Of a stretch of 20,659 bases of DNA, positions 10,282-17,888 are shown one piece after another (within the stretch, counting starts at the first letter, position 1; the number at the start of each line of letters is the position of its first letter). Source of the DNA: Dissophora ornata (Eukaryota > Mortierellomycota > Mortierellomycetes > Mortierellales > Mortierellaceae). The stretch covers positions 1 through 20,659 of the forward strand of contig MU617170.1 of the NCBI GenBank assembly GCA_025201705.1. Direction: 5' to 3'. Position numbers and translations under genes: made by a program. The notes beneath the pieces are model-generated. The model saw only the letters and a list, made by a program, of their open reading frames with translations, ran no database searches and was not told the DNA's origin.

Positions 10282-11400
10282 ATGTCCCCAAACCAATGCC
10301 ACCAGTATATACCGCGCTTCGTGCTGAAGAACTTCACAGAAGAAAGGCTGCTAAAAGAAGGGCTCCATGTACAGAAACCAAGACCGATCAAGACGTATAG
10401 AGTATTGGAGCGAAGAATCGTGCTGGAAAACATCAATACCGCGTATGGAACCCAAAGCATGTACCGCGACATTCCCGAGGACGAATGGAAGCGGTTCGAA
10501 ACGCAACTCGGCAGGGTCGACTCTTCCGTCGCCATGTTTGTCCGTCAGATTCTCTCAGAGTCCCAAGAACTCATGTTGACGCGACGCAGCCTGGAGGATC
10601 TCAAGAAGTTTCTAATCATTACGATGTTCAAGAACGAATGCCAAAGGAAAGACTATGCAGAGGAGGGCCACGACATGCTATCGCGAGCTTCAATCCAAAG
10701 ACACATGCAATTCAGCGGGATCAACGTCGTCCGAAGAGTGTGGTTCGAGAACCTCAAGTGGATCCTTCAGACCTCCGCCGACGATATCCACAACGAATTC
10801 AAGAAATCCGGCGCTATAGAATCTCCTGGTGAGGCCCTTGCTACACACGAAGGGCCCGTCCATGTTATGGAACTCATGGATATTGCCTCCACGATGACCA
10901 TGACTATGTGCATTTGGGAGGCGCAGGAAGGATCCGAGTTCATCCTGGCCAGCGACAGTTTCGGTTGTCACGAGAGCTTTATGGGTGTGATTTTCCGCCA
11001 CATTTATGTGGTGTCTCCGAAGTTCGCCGTGGTCCTTATGAAAAACAAATATGACATGTCCCTGCGGGGCATGTTTACTAGAAAATCGTGGTTTGAGAAT
11101 TTCGACATCGATCCAGATGTCGTCTACTCGAAGAGAGACGCGAAGGCGCCCGAAGATTACTCGCCTGGCGATATGTTCAAGTTCCAAAGGATCGTCATCC
11201 CGAGGAACGCAGTATGGCTCGTCAACTGCATGCATCTGAACGGGGGAGAGACGTCTATCTCATACAGGTCCAACCCTTCCATGTACAGATCCCTGGTGTA
11301 CTACGATAAGCTCAAGTTTACTCTGTTCCGCAATGGATACAACTACTCGGTCCTAAAACGCAAGCTGGTTGCCGAGATGAACAGAACACATCGCTCCTAG
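10282..11400 (+). CDS. DUF4238 family protein, array copy 1 (divergent)
   Basis: Single exon, 372 aa. The start at 10282 was chosen because MSPNQCHQYIPRF aligns with MAQNQFHHYIPRF of copies 2 and 3, and DUF4238 (PF14022) proteins characteristically begin with an HYVPRFYL-like motif. Further family-like segments are CIWEAQEGSEFIL (about residues 210-222) and VVSPKFAVVLM. The C-terminus SVLKRKLVAEMNRTH is nearly identical to that of the other copies. The protein is soluble by composition, with no signal peptide or membrane span. Compared with copies 2 and 3 it lacks 22 residues near position 27, has Q8 where they have the motif histidine, and reads ASDSFG where they read SDNCFG. The family has no established biochemical activity that I know of. 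Copy 1 is clearly the oldest-diverged member, roughly 55-60% identical to the others by eye. Confidence 0.85.
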   Translation: MSPNQCHQYIPRFVLKNFTEERLLKEGLHVQKPRPIKTYRVLERRIVLENINTAYGTQSMYRDIPEDEWKRFETQLGRVDSSVAMFVRQILSESQELMLTRRSLEDLKKFLIITMFKNECQRKDYAEEGHDMLSRASIQRHMQFSGINVVRRVWFENLKWILQTSADDIHNEFKKSGAIESPGEALATHEGPVHVMELMDIASTMTMTMCIWEAQEGSEFILASDSFGCHESFMGVIFRHIYVVSPKFAVVLMKNKYDMSLRGMFTRKSWFENFDIDPDVVYSKRDAKAPEDYSPGDMFKFQRIVIPRNAVWLVNCMHLNGGETSISYRSNPSMYRSLVYYDKLKFTLFRNGYNYSVLKRKLVAEMNRTHRS

Positions 11401-11977
11401 ATTTCCTTCAGAATGAATTGCTGGGACTTTTTTTTCTGAAAAAAAGAGCCTTGTAGCCACAGTTCGTTTCTCGAGTGGTGAGGTCTTGTACTTCAGAAAA
11501 TATATTAAAAGTGATATGTCATATCACCATAACTGACTGCATGCTAGAGCAGCTTGTACTTTTCTGAGACCGACGAGCTTGGCCTGAATTGTTGAAGAGA
11601 GCGAAGAAAGCACGTCAACTTTGATGACACAAGCGTATGAAGTGATGTCTGTCTTGAAGCGCGAGAGTCATTTTCAGCCGTACGCCTTGGACATTTTATT
11701 AGGAGAGGTCTTTCACAGCAATAAGGAGTTCTCTCTTGTCTCGTTACTCTCTTTGACACGTAATAGTTCCTGAGGATAAGATCTACTCTGGTGGTGGGGA
11801 CGAGCCACGACCACCCGTGGGAGGATTGTGGTTTTCATGCAGCTTTGCCAAGACTAGAGTTTGAGACAGCACAGCAGAGATTTGGTCACGTTTTGTGTGT
11901 CGACGCGCAGGGCGCATGGTGTCGAATGGTCGACATGCATTCTTGCTGCTCTTCCACTCCTTTCCTCCATTGTCAGT
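11401..11977 (+). other. Spacer between DUF4238 copies 1 and 2
   Basis: The 577-nt stretch has no credible gene. It begins with the copy 1 3' region (T-run, aatatattaaaa polyadenylation-like signal at about 11499-11510), then a perfect 17-bp palindrome at 11511-11527, then the copy 2 promoter and leader. Short minus-strand frames here are disrupted by indels relative to the homologous spacer 13163-14029, so they do not look coding. The leader just before copy 2 is C/T-rich (cttccactcctttcctccattg). Confidence 0.6.
11511..11527. repeat. Perfect 17-bp palindrome in spacer 1
   Basis: GTGATATG-T-CATATCAC forms 8-bp arms around a single T. It lies right after the A-rich polyadenylation-like region of copy 1. 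In the homologous spacer 2 the arms are split: a decayed left arm (gagacatgt) ends at 13343 and the right arm (catatcac) begins at 13516, with 172 extra bases between them. Confidence 0.9.
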
Positions 11978-13162
11978 ATGGCCCAAAACCAGTTCCACCA
12001 CTATATACCGCGCTTCATATTGAGGAACTTCTCTGAGGAAACGGTGGAGAAAGAACGACCTAAAATCCTGTTGCCATGGCGCAAAATCCTAAATCCAGGG
12101 CAACATCTCCAGACGCCAGGGCCCCTGATCCAGATACCCGTATCTATCAAGGTGTATAGTATACTAGACAAAAGAATCACGCTGGAAGATGTCAGTAGAA
12201 TATATGGCATCCAAAACATGTACCGGGACATCGCCGAGGACGACTGTATGCGGTTCGAAAAGCTCCTCAACAAGCTCGAGGCTCCCGCCTCGCTGTTTGT
12301 ACGTCAGATTCTGTTAGAGTCCCAAGACCTCCCGTTAACGCGAACTAGGCTGGCGAATTTCAAGAAGTTCCTAGCCATCATGATGTACAGGAACGACAGC
12401 CGCAGGAAACAATATGCAGAAGACGGCTTCGACATGATGACACGAATGTCCATCCAAAGGCACATGCAATTCAACAAGATCAACAAAATCCAAGAAGTGT
12501 GGTTTGAAAACCTCAAGTGGATCCTCAAGACCCCCGTCGAGGAAATCATCAAGGAATTTGAGAGATCCAGGGCAATGGGGGATTCTTTGGGAGCCTTTTT
12601 GACATACAAAGGGCCTATCCATATTGCAGAACTCATGGATACAAGCGTCCTGATGACCATGTATGTATGCATTTGGGAGGCGCAGGAAGGATCCGAGTTC
12701 ATCCTGTCCGACAATTGCTTCGGTTGTTTCGAAGGCCATATGGGTTGTGTTTTCCACTTTATATTTGTGTTGTCTCCAAAGTATGCCGTGGCCCTTGTAA
12801 AACGCGCATATATGTGGGACACCATGAAGGCACTGCCTCATAGGAAATCGTGGTTCGAGGAGTTCCATGCCAATCCAGATGTTGTCTACTCGAAGAATAA
12901 CGTGAGGGGGCCCGAAGGTTTCACGCCTGGCGATGTGTTCAAGTATTCAAGGATCGTCATCCCGAGGAAGAAAGTGTGGCTCGTCAACAGCATCTTCCTG
13001 GACGTGGGACACAAGTATATATCATACAAGTCCGATCTTGCCATGTACAAATCCCTGGTATTCTACGACAAGAACAAGAAGGAGCTGTTCGAAAACAAAC
13101 ACGACTACTCCATCCTAAAACGCAAGCTGGTTGCCGAGATGAACAGAACACATCGCGCCTAG
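11978..13162 (+). CDS. DUF4238 family protein, array copy 2
   Basis: Single exon, 394 aa, starting MAQNQFHHYIPRFILRNFS, the DUF4238 (PF14022) N-terminal signature; H8 is the histidine directly before the aromatic residue. An open frame extends upstream to 11861, but the family motif begins at this ATG, which follows a C/T-rich leader. Other landmarks are a 22-residue segment near 27-50 that copy 1 lacks, WFENLKWIL at 175-183, CIWEAQEGSEFILSDN at 231-246, VLSPKYAVALVK at 264-275, KSWFEEFHANPDVVYSK at 290-306, and LKRKLVAEMNRTHRA at the end. By eye it is about 88% identical to copy 3. Its last two residues and 3' flank match copy 1 instead. No signal peptide or membrane segment is visible. Function is unknown. 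Confidence 0.88.
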   Translation: MAQNQFHHYIPRFILRNFSEETVEKERPKILLPWRKILNPGQHLQTPGPLIQIPVSIKVYSILDKRITLEDVSRIYGIQNMYRDIAEDDCMRFEKLLNKLEAPASLFVRQILLESQDLPLTRTRLANFKKFLAIMMYRNDSRRKQYAEDGFDMMTRMSIQRHMQFNKINKIQEVWFENLKWILKTPVEEIIKEFERSRAMGDSLGAFLTYKGPIHIAELMDTSVLMTMYVCIWEAQEGSEFILSDNCFGCFEGHMGCVFHFIFVLSPKYAVALVKRAYMWDTMKALPHRKSWFEEFHANPDVVYSKNNVRGPEGFTPGDVFKYSRIVIPRKKVWLVNSIFLDVGHKYISYKSDLAMYKSLVFYDKNKKELFENKHDYSILKRKLVAEMNRTHRA

Positions 13163-14029
13163 ATTTCCTTCAGAATGAATTGCTGGCACTTTTTTCTGAA
13201 AAAAAGAAGCCCTTGCAGCCACAGCTCGTTTCTCGAGTGGGTGAATGTGGACAGCCATTCTACATTCTACTTCAGCCATTTCGAAGCCCATGCAGCAGGT
13301 CTTGCTTCCTGTACTTTAGAAAAATATAATAAAAGAGACATGTCGGCGCTGCTGACAGCAGAAAGCACTACGCGTCAGTGGATGAACTTGTCTAGGTCCT
13401 ACATCCTGCTAAGCGATGATCAGTGCCCGGGTAGGTGTGTTGTTTTGTTCCAAATTGCACTACGAGGCCACCCTCAGCCATGTTCTACCCCATTGCAGAT
13501 TGGACGTGCACAAGGCATATCACCATGACTGCCTGCATGTTAGAGCAGCTTGTACTTTTCTGAGACCGACGAGCTTGGCCTGAATTGTTGAAGAGCGAAG
13601 AAGGCACGCGCGTCAACTTTGATGACACAAGCGTATGAAGTGATGTCTGTCTTGAAGCGCGAGAGCCATTTTCAGCCGGATGCCTTGGACATTTTATTAG
13701 GAGACAGCAATAAAGAACTCTCTCTTGTCTTGTTACTCTCTTTTGACACGTAAATAGTCGCTCAGGATAAGATCTACTCTGGTCGCTGTAGCCGGTCATC
13801 GGAAGCTCCCTTCACCAGTGAGTGGGAGAATTGTGGTTTTCAACGAGAGGGCCGTGACCCATGAAAGATTCATGCAGCTTCGCCAAGACTAGAGTTTGAG
13901 ACAGCACAGCAGGGCGCAGGTGAGCTTTGGTCGCGTTTGGTGTGTCGACGCGCGGCACATGGTGTCGAATGGTCGACATGCAATGACATGCAATCTTGCT
14001 GCTCTTCATTCCTTTCCTCCATTGTCAGT
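13163..14029 (+). other. Spacer between DUF4238 copies 2 and 3
   Basis: This 867-nt spacer is homologous to 11401-11977 but has extra material: about 60 nt around 13245-13305, and 172 nt at 13344-13515. It carries an A-rich polyadenylation-like site (aatataataaaa) near 13322-13334 and, at its right end, the copy 3 leader, with a small tandem repeat (gacatgcaat twice, about 13975-13994). No gene is supported. Confidence 0.6.
13344..13515 (+). other. 172-bp segment present only in spacer 2, with an intron-like stretch
   Basis: Aligning the two spacers leaves 13344-13515 without a partner in spacer 1. Its ends coincide with the centre of the palindrome at 11519/11520. It contains gtaggtgtgt at 13431 and a cattgcag acceptor-like site ending at 13498, a possible 68-nt intron, and the stretch before it is open in one frame. 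It may be a captured fragment of another gene, or ancestral spacer lost from spacer 1. I see no terminal inverted repeats or clear target duplication. Confidence 0.4.
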
Positions 14030-15214
14030 ATGGCCCAAAACCAGTTCCACCACTATATACCGCGCTTCATATTGAGGAACTTCTCTAATGAAACGCTGGA
14101 GAAAGAACGACCTAAAATCCTGTTGCCATGGCGCGAAATCCTAAATCCAGGGCAACATCTCCAGACGCCAGGGCCCCTGATCCAGATACCCATATCTATC
14201 AAGGTGTATAGTATACTAGGCAAAGGAATCACGCTGGAAGATATCAGTAGAATATATGGCGTCCAAAACCTGTACCGGGACACCGCCGAGGACGACTCTA
14301 TGCGATTCGAAAGGCTCCTTAGCCAGATCGAGTCTTCCTCCTCGATGTTTGTACGTCAGATTGTCACCGAGTCCCAAGACCTCCCGTTGACGCGAACTAG
14401 GCTGGCGAATTTCAAGAAGTTCCTAGCCATCATGATGTACAGGAACGACAGCCGCAGGAAACAATATGCAGAAGACAGCTTCGACATGATGACACGAATG
14501 TCCATCCAAAGGCACATGCAATCCAACAATATCAACGAAATCCAAGAAGTGTGGTTTGAAAACCTCAAGTGGATCCTCAGGACCCCCGTGGACGAAATCG
14601 TCAAGGAATTTGAGAGATCCGGAGCAATGAGGAATCCTATGGGAGCCTTTTTGACATACAAAGGGCCTATCCATATTGCAGAACTCATGGATACAAGCCT
14701 CCTGATGACCATGTATGTATGCGTTTGGGAGGCGCAGGAAGGATCCGAGTTCATCCTGTCCGACAACTGCTTCGGTTGTTTCGAGGGCCATATGGGTTGT
14801 ATTTTCCATTATTTATTTGTGTTGTCTCCAAAGTATGCCGTGGTCCTTGTAAAACGTGCATATATGTGGGACACCATGAAGGCACTGCCTCTTAGGAAAT
14901 CGTGGTTCGAGGAGTTCCATGCCAATCCAGATGTTGTCTACTCGAAGAATAACGTGAGGGGAGCCAAAGATTTTACGCCTGGCGATGTGTTCAAGTATTC
15001 AAGGATCGTCATCCCGAGGAAGAAAGTGTGGCTCGTCAACAGCATCTTCCTGGACGTGGGACACAAGTATATATCATACAAGTCCGATCTTGCCATGTAT
15101 AAATCCTTGGTATTCTACGACAAGAACAAGAAGGAGCTGTTCGAAAACAGACACGACTACTCCATCTTAAAACGCAAGCTGGTTGCCGAGATGAACAGAA
15201 CACATAGCGGGTAG
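14030..15214 (+). CDS. DUF4238 family protein, array copy 3
   Basis: Single exon, 394 aa, same length as copy 2 and alignable to it without gaps. It starts MAQNQFHHYIPRFILRNFS; the upstream open frame to 13937 is leader. By eye I count about 46 differences from copy 2. They are not spread evenly: about 12 fall within residues 85-113 and 5 within 198-204. The WEAQEGSEFILSDN (233-246) and VLSPKYAVVLVK (264-275) regions are kept intact. The gene ends MNRTHSG, where copies 1 and 2 end MNRTHRS and MNRTHRA, and its 3' flank is unrelated to theirs. The reading frame is intact with no stop or frameshift, which argues that the protein is or was recently under selection. Function is unknown. Confidence 0.88.
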   Translation: MAQNQFHHYIPRFILRNFSNETLEKERPKILLPWREILNPGQHLQTPGPLIQIPISIKVYSILGKGITLEDISRIYGVQNLYRDTAEDDSMRFERLLSQIESSSSMFVRQIVTESQDLPLTRTRLANFKKFLAIMMYRNDSRRKQYAEDSFDMMTRMSIQRHMQSNNINEIQEVWFENLKWILRTPVDEIVKEFERSGAMRNPMGAFLTYKGPIHIAELMDTSLLMTMYVCVWEAQEGSEFILSDNCFGCFEGHMGCIFHYLFVLSPKYAVVLVKRAYMWDTMKALPLRKSWFEEFHANPDVVYSKNNVRGAKDFTPGDVFKYSRIVIPRKKVWLVNSIFLDVGHKYISYKSDLAMYKSLVFYDKNKKELFENRHDYSILKRKLVAEMNRTHSG

Positions 15215-16070
15215 GCTCTCTCCTTCGAATTGGCTTGCGGGCAATTTTTTTCAAGAGTCTTGAGATAGGGTTTCGATATATCAAATGTATACCTTTTTTT
15301 TTTTTTTTGTTTCCCTGCTTTTACTGTCGGGGCAGAGGGAAAAGTACATGATGTCTTCAGTCGTCGCGGAGAAGAGGATAGGTTTGTGAGGCAACCTCAT
15401 TAGAAGCATTATTCACCATCGTTCTTGGTGTCATTTTTTGCCTTGGCATCTACGCGTCTAGCTTCTTTATGAAATCTCCAGTAAGATTTCCTTATCCTTT
15501 CCCTCGAGAACGGTTTGGCACAACGCGTGGATACTGGTGTGGTGAGCCGTGATACAATTCTACACATGTTCAATGTTTAAATCCGATCATGGAGCTGGGA
15601 ATAAGGTCGACATCATGCAGCATACAGATCGTATTATTAGTGGTGCTTGTTGTCGGGCAAGAGGATCCATTGCGCAGAGGAGATAAGCATAAGGGCACTA
15701 AAACCGCTAGAGATGAGCAAAAGAGCCAAGAGAAGCGCCAAGTGGGACGCGCGTCTTGTCAAAGACGAGGGAGCGGAAAACAATGTAAATTTTTACTTTT
15801 GTGGCGGGTGGATGAAATGTGACATGACGTGCAATGCCAAGAACTCACAAATCCTACATGGGAACAGTGCGCATCCGATCGATCAACAGGTCTTGGTACT
15901 GTGGTACTGTAGTTCCACGCGGGAAAGATAGTTCGGCGTCGAGTATAAGAAGCATCCCACCCCCGCTCTCAGTGCTTCATCCTCATCACATTCTCAATTC
16001 TTCTGTTGCCTCTCAGTCAACCTCAAAACACTTAAACTCCAATTGCCTCGTATCCCATACATAATACAAA
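15215..16070. other. Intergenic region after the DUF4238 array
   Basis: The 856-nt stretch holds the 3' end of copy 3, a poly-T run at about 15293-15309, and the promoter of the next gene. Overlapping short frames at 15589-15931 (77 and 94 codons) are purine-rich, lack a recognisable domain and are not annotated as genes. The end of the region (15950-16070) is a C/T-rich leader. Confidence 0.5.
15944..15950 (+). promoter_or_regulatory. TATA box of the NAD(P)-binding protein gene
   Basis: TATAAGA sits 127 nt before the ATG at 16071. It is followed by a C/T-rich leader with few purines and a start context of acaaaATGac. A transcription start about 30 bp downstream (near 15975) would leave a leader of roughly 95 nt. 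The spacing and leader type fit a regular fungal RNA polymerase II promoter. Confidence 0.6.
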
Positions 16071-16886
16071 ATGACTTCTGCTTCAAGCCAATTTATTGCT
16101 TTCTTCGGCGCCACCGGCGGCTGCACAAACGCTTGCCTCGTCCACACCCTGAACGCTGGCTTGAATGCTACTGCCTTGGCTCGCACACCCTCCAAACTGA
16201 CAGACATGCTCCTCGCTCAAGGAATCAGCCAGGCGACTATCGACTCTCAACTGACCGTCATCAAAGGCGATATTGCCGACTTGGCCGCCATCAAGAGCGT
16301 TTTGCTCTCCAACAAGGACAGCGGAGCGGCCATTGCTTTGCAGATTATCTCTGGAATCGGAGGAACTCCCAAGATGCAATGGTCACTCAAGACACCTGTG
16401 ACAATCGATAACCCAGAAATCTGTGCCACCGCCACAAAGAACATTATGCAAGCCCTGCGTGAAATCTACGCAGAGTATCCGTCAACAGCACAGTACAAGC
16501 CCTCGATTACAGTCATCTCCACAACAGGAGTCTCTGATGTCCGCGAAGACGTTCCATTTGCTTTCCGGTTCCTCTACCACGTTACTCTCGCAGACCCACA
16601 TAAGGACAAGAAGGAGATGGAGGGGCTCATTACAGAGAACATGGCCGAGCCTACCGAGTCCACGCGACTTTTCCGGGGTGCGATCGTTGTGCGGCCCAGT
16701 CTGTTGACAGGCGACCAGCGCGTCAAGGGCGGGAAGGGATGGCAAAAGCTGAAGGTTGGCCAAGAAAACAAGCCTGCAATCGGGTATACGGTACACAGGG
16801 CAGACGTTGGCCAATGGATCTTTGAGCAGGTTATCAAGACTGGCGGCGAGAGCCAGTTCGGGCAAAAGATCACTCTTAGCAACTAG
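16071..16886 (+). CDS. NmrA-like / atypical short-chain dehydrogenase NAD(P)-binding protein
   Basis: Single exon, 271 aa. The N-terminus FIAFFGATGGCTNACLVHTL (residues 8-27) is a beta-strand plus glycine-rich dinucleotide loop of Rossmann type, in the GATGxx form of NmrA-like and other NAD(P)-binding proteins (PF13460-like), with the third glycine not conserved. VIKGDIADLAAIKSVL is the usual second nucleotide-contact region; ITVISTTGVSD follows at mid-protein. Near the end are IVVRPSLLTGD and GYTVHRADVGQWIFEQVI, typical of these enzymes. I see no Y-x3-K catalytic pair in the classical position, so it may be a redox sensor or a reductase of atypical type. Substrate cannot be told. It is probably cytosolic, as no targeting signal is visible. 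A TATA box and C/T-rich leader lie upstream. Confidence 0.85.
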   Translation: MTSASSQFIAFFGATGGCTNACLVHTLNAGLNATALARTPSKLTDMLLAQGISQATIDSQLTVIKGDIADLAAIKSVLLSNKDSGAAIALQIISGIGGTPKMQWSLKTPVTIDNPEICATATKNIMQALREIYAEYPSTAQYKPSITVISTTGVSDVREDVPFAFRFLYHVTLADPHKDKKEMEGLITENMAEPTESTRLFRGAIVVRPSLLTGDQRVKGGKGWQKLKVGQENKPAIGYTVHRADVGQWIFEQVIKTGGESQFGQKITLSN

Positions 16887-17888
16887 AACGCAAAAGAGCC
16901 GCTCCGTTTGCAAAAGCTTGGTCCATTATTTCCCTTTGCTCCTTTATATTTCGCGTAATATATTCTTTTTCGCTCCTAGGCGTTTCTTTGCATTTTTTCA
17001 AGTCATTCGTGTTTAATTATTAAAGATCTTTCTCTTGCTCTTGTTGACTCAGCCATCGGAAGTTGCAATGGACCGGAGATATCAGACCGCCGCTCTACAG
17101 ACAGGCCTACAGTTGCTGTATCGGACATACGCGTCAAAAAAAATCAAAGTCAGATAGAGGGAAGATACGCGAGACGCGTCAAGGCGGACAACAGGAGCCA
17201 AAGACGGCAGCCCGTTGGGCATTTGAATTCAAACTATAGTATTATATAGCCCGCGTCCAGCTCGCAAACAAACGATGTGCAGCGCCAGGACGAACTGCGC
17301 TGCTTGGGGGCGGAGCAATGGACCCGATTACAAACACGAGCCCTTTTTAAGAAAAGATCTTTCAAGATCTTGCAATACACTGATGCACAGTCAAGAAAGA
17401 TGTCAAGTGCCCGATCATGTGGGATGTGGGGGATGTGGGGATTTCGTCTCTTTCATGGACACGTTTCTCTGCAGCGCGACAGAGTCGCGTCAGCGTTGAT
17501 GCACAGTGCAGGGAAGGGGTGGAGAGCATGTCGATGCTGCAGTCAGTTGCACTAGCTGCACTGGCTGCTTCATGCTGCGGTCGACACCATTCGGCGTTGG
17601 TGGTGGTGGTGGTGTCTGAACGGACCCCGTGTAGGATTGCCTTTTTCATCTAAGCCTTTTCGTTGTGTTCCCCCCATCCCCATCCCCATCCCTCAACCCG
17701 CCATCGCTCTTTACTAATCCCCTTTCCTCACCCACCCATCCATACCCTTCTTTGCATCCCTCCATCCCCCTCCATCCTCCCCACCAACCACCCATATACC
17801 CTCTGTCCATTCTCCCTCCTTCCCATCCTCTCTGCCCAACTAAACAGATCCAACCCAACACAGCCGAGATCCAAATCTCTTTTCTCTA
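16887..17888. other. Gene-poor region upstream of the coiled-coil gene
   Basis: About 1 kb without a convincing gene. From left to right it has the 3' end of the previous gene, two ACGCGTCAA elements (from 17129 and from 17174), a palindrome plus TATA element at 17222-17249, a hairpin at 17279-17303 followed by a T-run at 17344-17348, a GGT microsatellite near 17598-17612, and a strongly C/T-rich promoter with CCCCAT repeats (17671-17692) running to the start codon at 17889. Short frames at 17275-17653 look random. Confidence 0.5.
17222..17249 (+). promoter_or_regulatory. 12-bp palindrome followed by a TATA element
   Basis: TTTGAATTCAAA at 17222-17233 is a perfect palindrome. TATATAG follows at 17243-17249. 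No clear protein gene starts at the expected distance; the only frame there opens at 17275 and looks random. The element may drive a short RNA or a distal leader of the coiled-coil gene. Confidence 0.3.

Larger units (their letters stand above)
11392..13153 (+). repeat. Tandem duplication unit B1 (spacer plus copy 2)
   Basis: The unit runs from the end of the shared 38-nt block in copy 1 to the end of the same block in copy 2 and is 1762 bp long. It is homologous along its length to unit B2 (13154-15205), which is 290 bp longer; the whole difference lies in the spacer (577 versus 867 nt). The two spacers share long near-identical stretches, for example around 11549-11600 and 13547-13600. Units are head to tail. 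Confidence 0.8.
13154..15205 (+). repeat. Tandem duplication unit B2 (spacer plus copy 3)
   Basis: This is the second unit, 2052 bp, homologous to 11392-13153. The copy 2 and copy 3 starts (11978 and 14030) are exactly one unit apart. Beyond 15205 the sequence no longer resembles the 3' flanks of copies 1 and 2: it reads agcgggtaggctctc instead of cgc-cctagatttcc. This marks the right-hand limit of the duplication. Confidence 0.8.

Noticed and set aside
11544..11759. Minus-strand open frame in spacer 1, with a partial match in spacer 2 (13485-13799)
   Set aside because: The similarity exists because the spacers are duplicates. Indels of 2 and 9 bp shift the frame between them and they start and end differently.
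11861..11977. In-frame upstream extension of copy 2, and the similar one of copy 3 at 13937-14029
   Set aside because: The two extensions differ by indels and lie in the C/T-rich leader. MAQNQFHHYIPRF is the expected family start.
13175..13528. Open frame of 117 codons spanning the copy 2 3' flank and the spacer 2 insert
   Set aside because: Its first half is the 3' flank shared with copy 1, where the frame is not kept. Only the insert part is of interest and is reported separately.
15589..15931. Two overlapping open frames of 77 and 94 codons
   Set aside because: They have no recognisable domain and no promoter or splice support, and the stretch is purine-rich. A decayed gene cannot be excluded, but nothing supports it.
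17275..17653. Short frames, including a Cys-rich 74-codon frame just after a TATA element
   Set aside because: The TATA element would place transcription start at the ATG itself, there is no signal peptide, and several overlapping frames in the same place point to chance.
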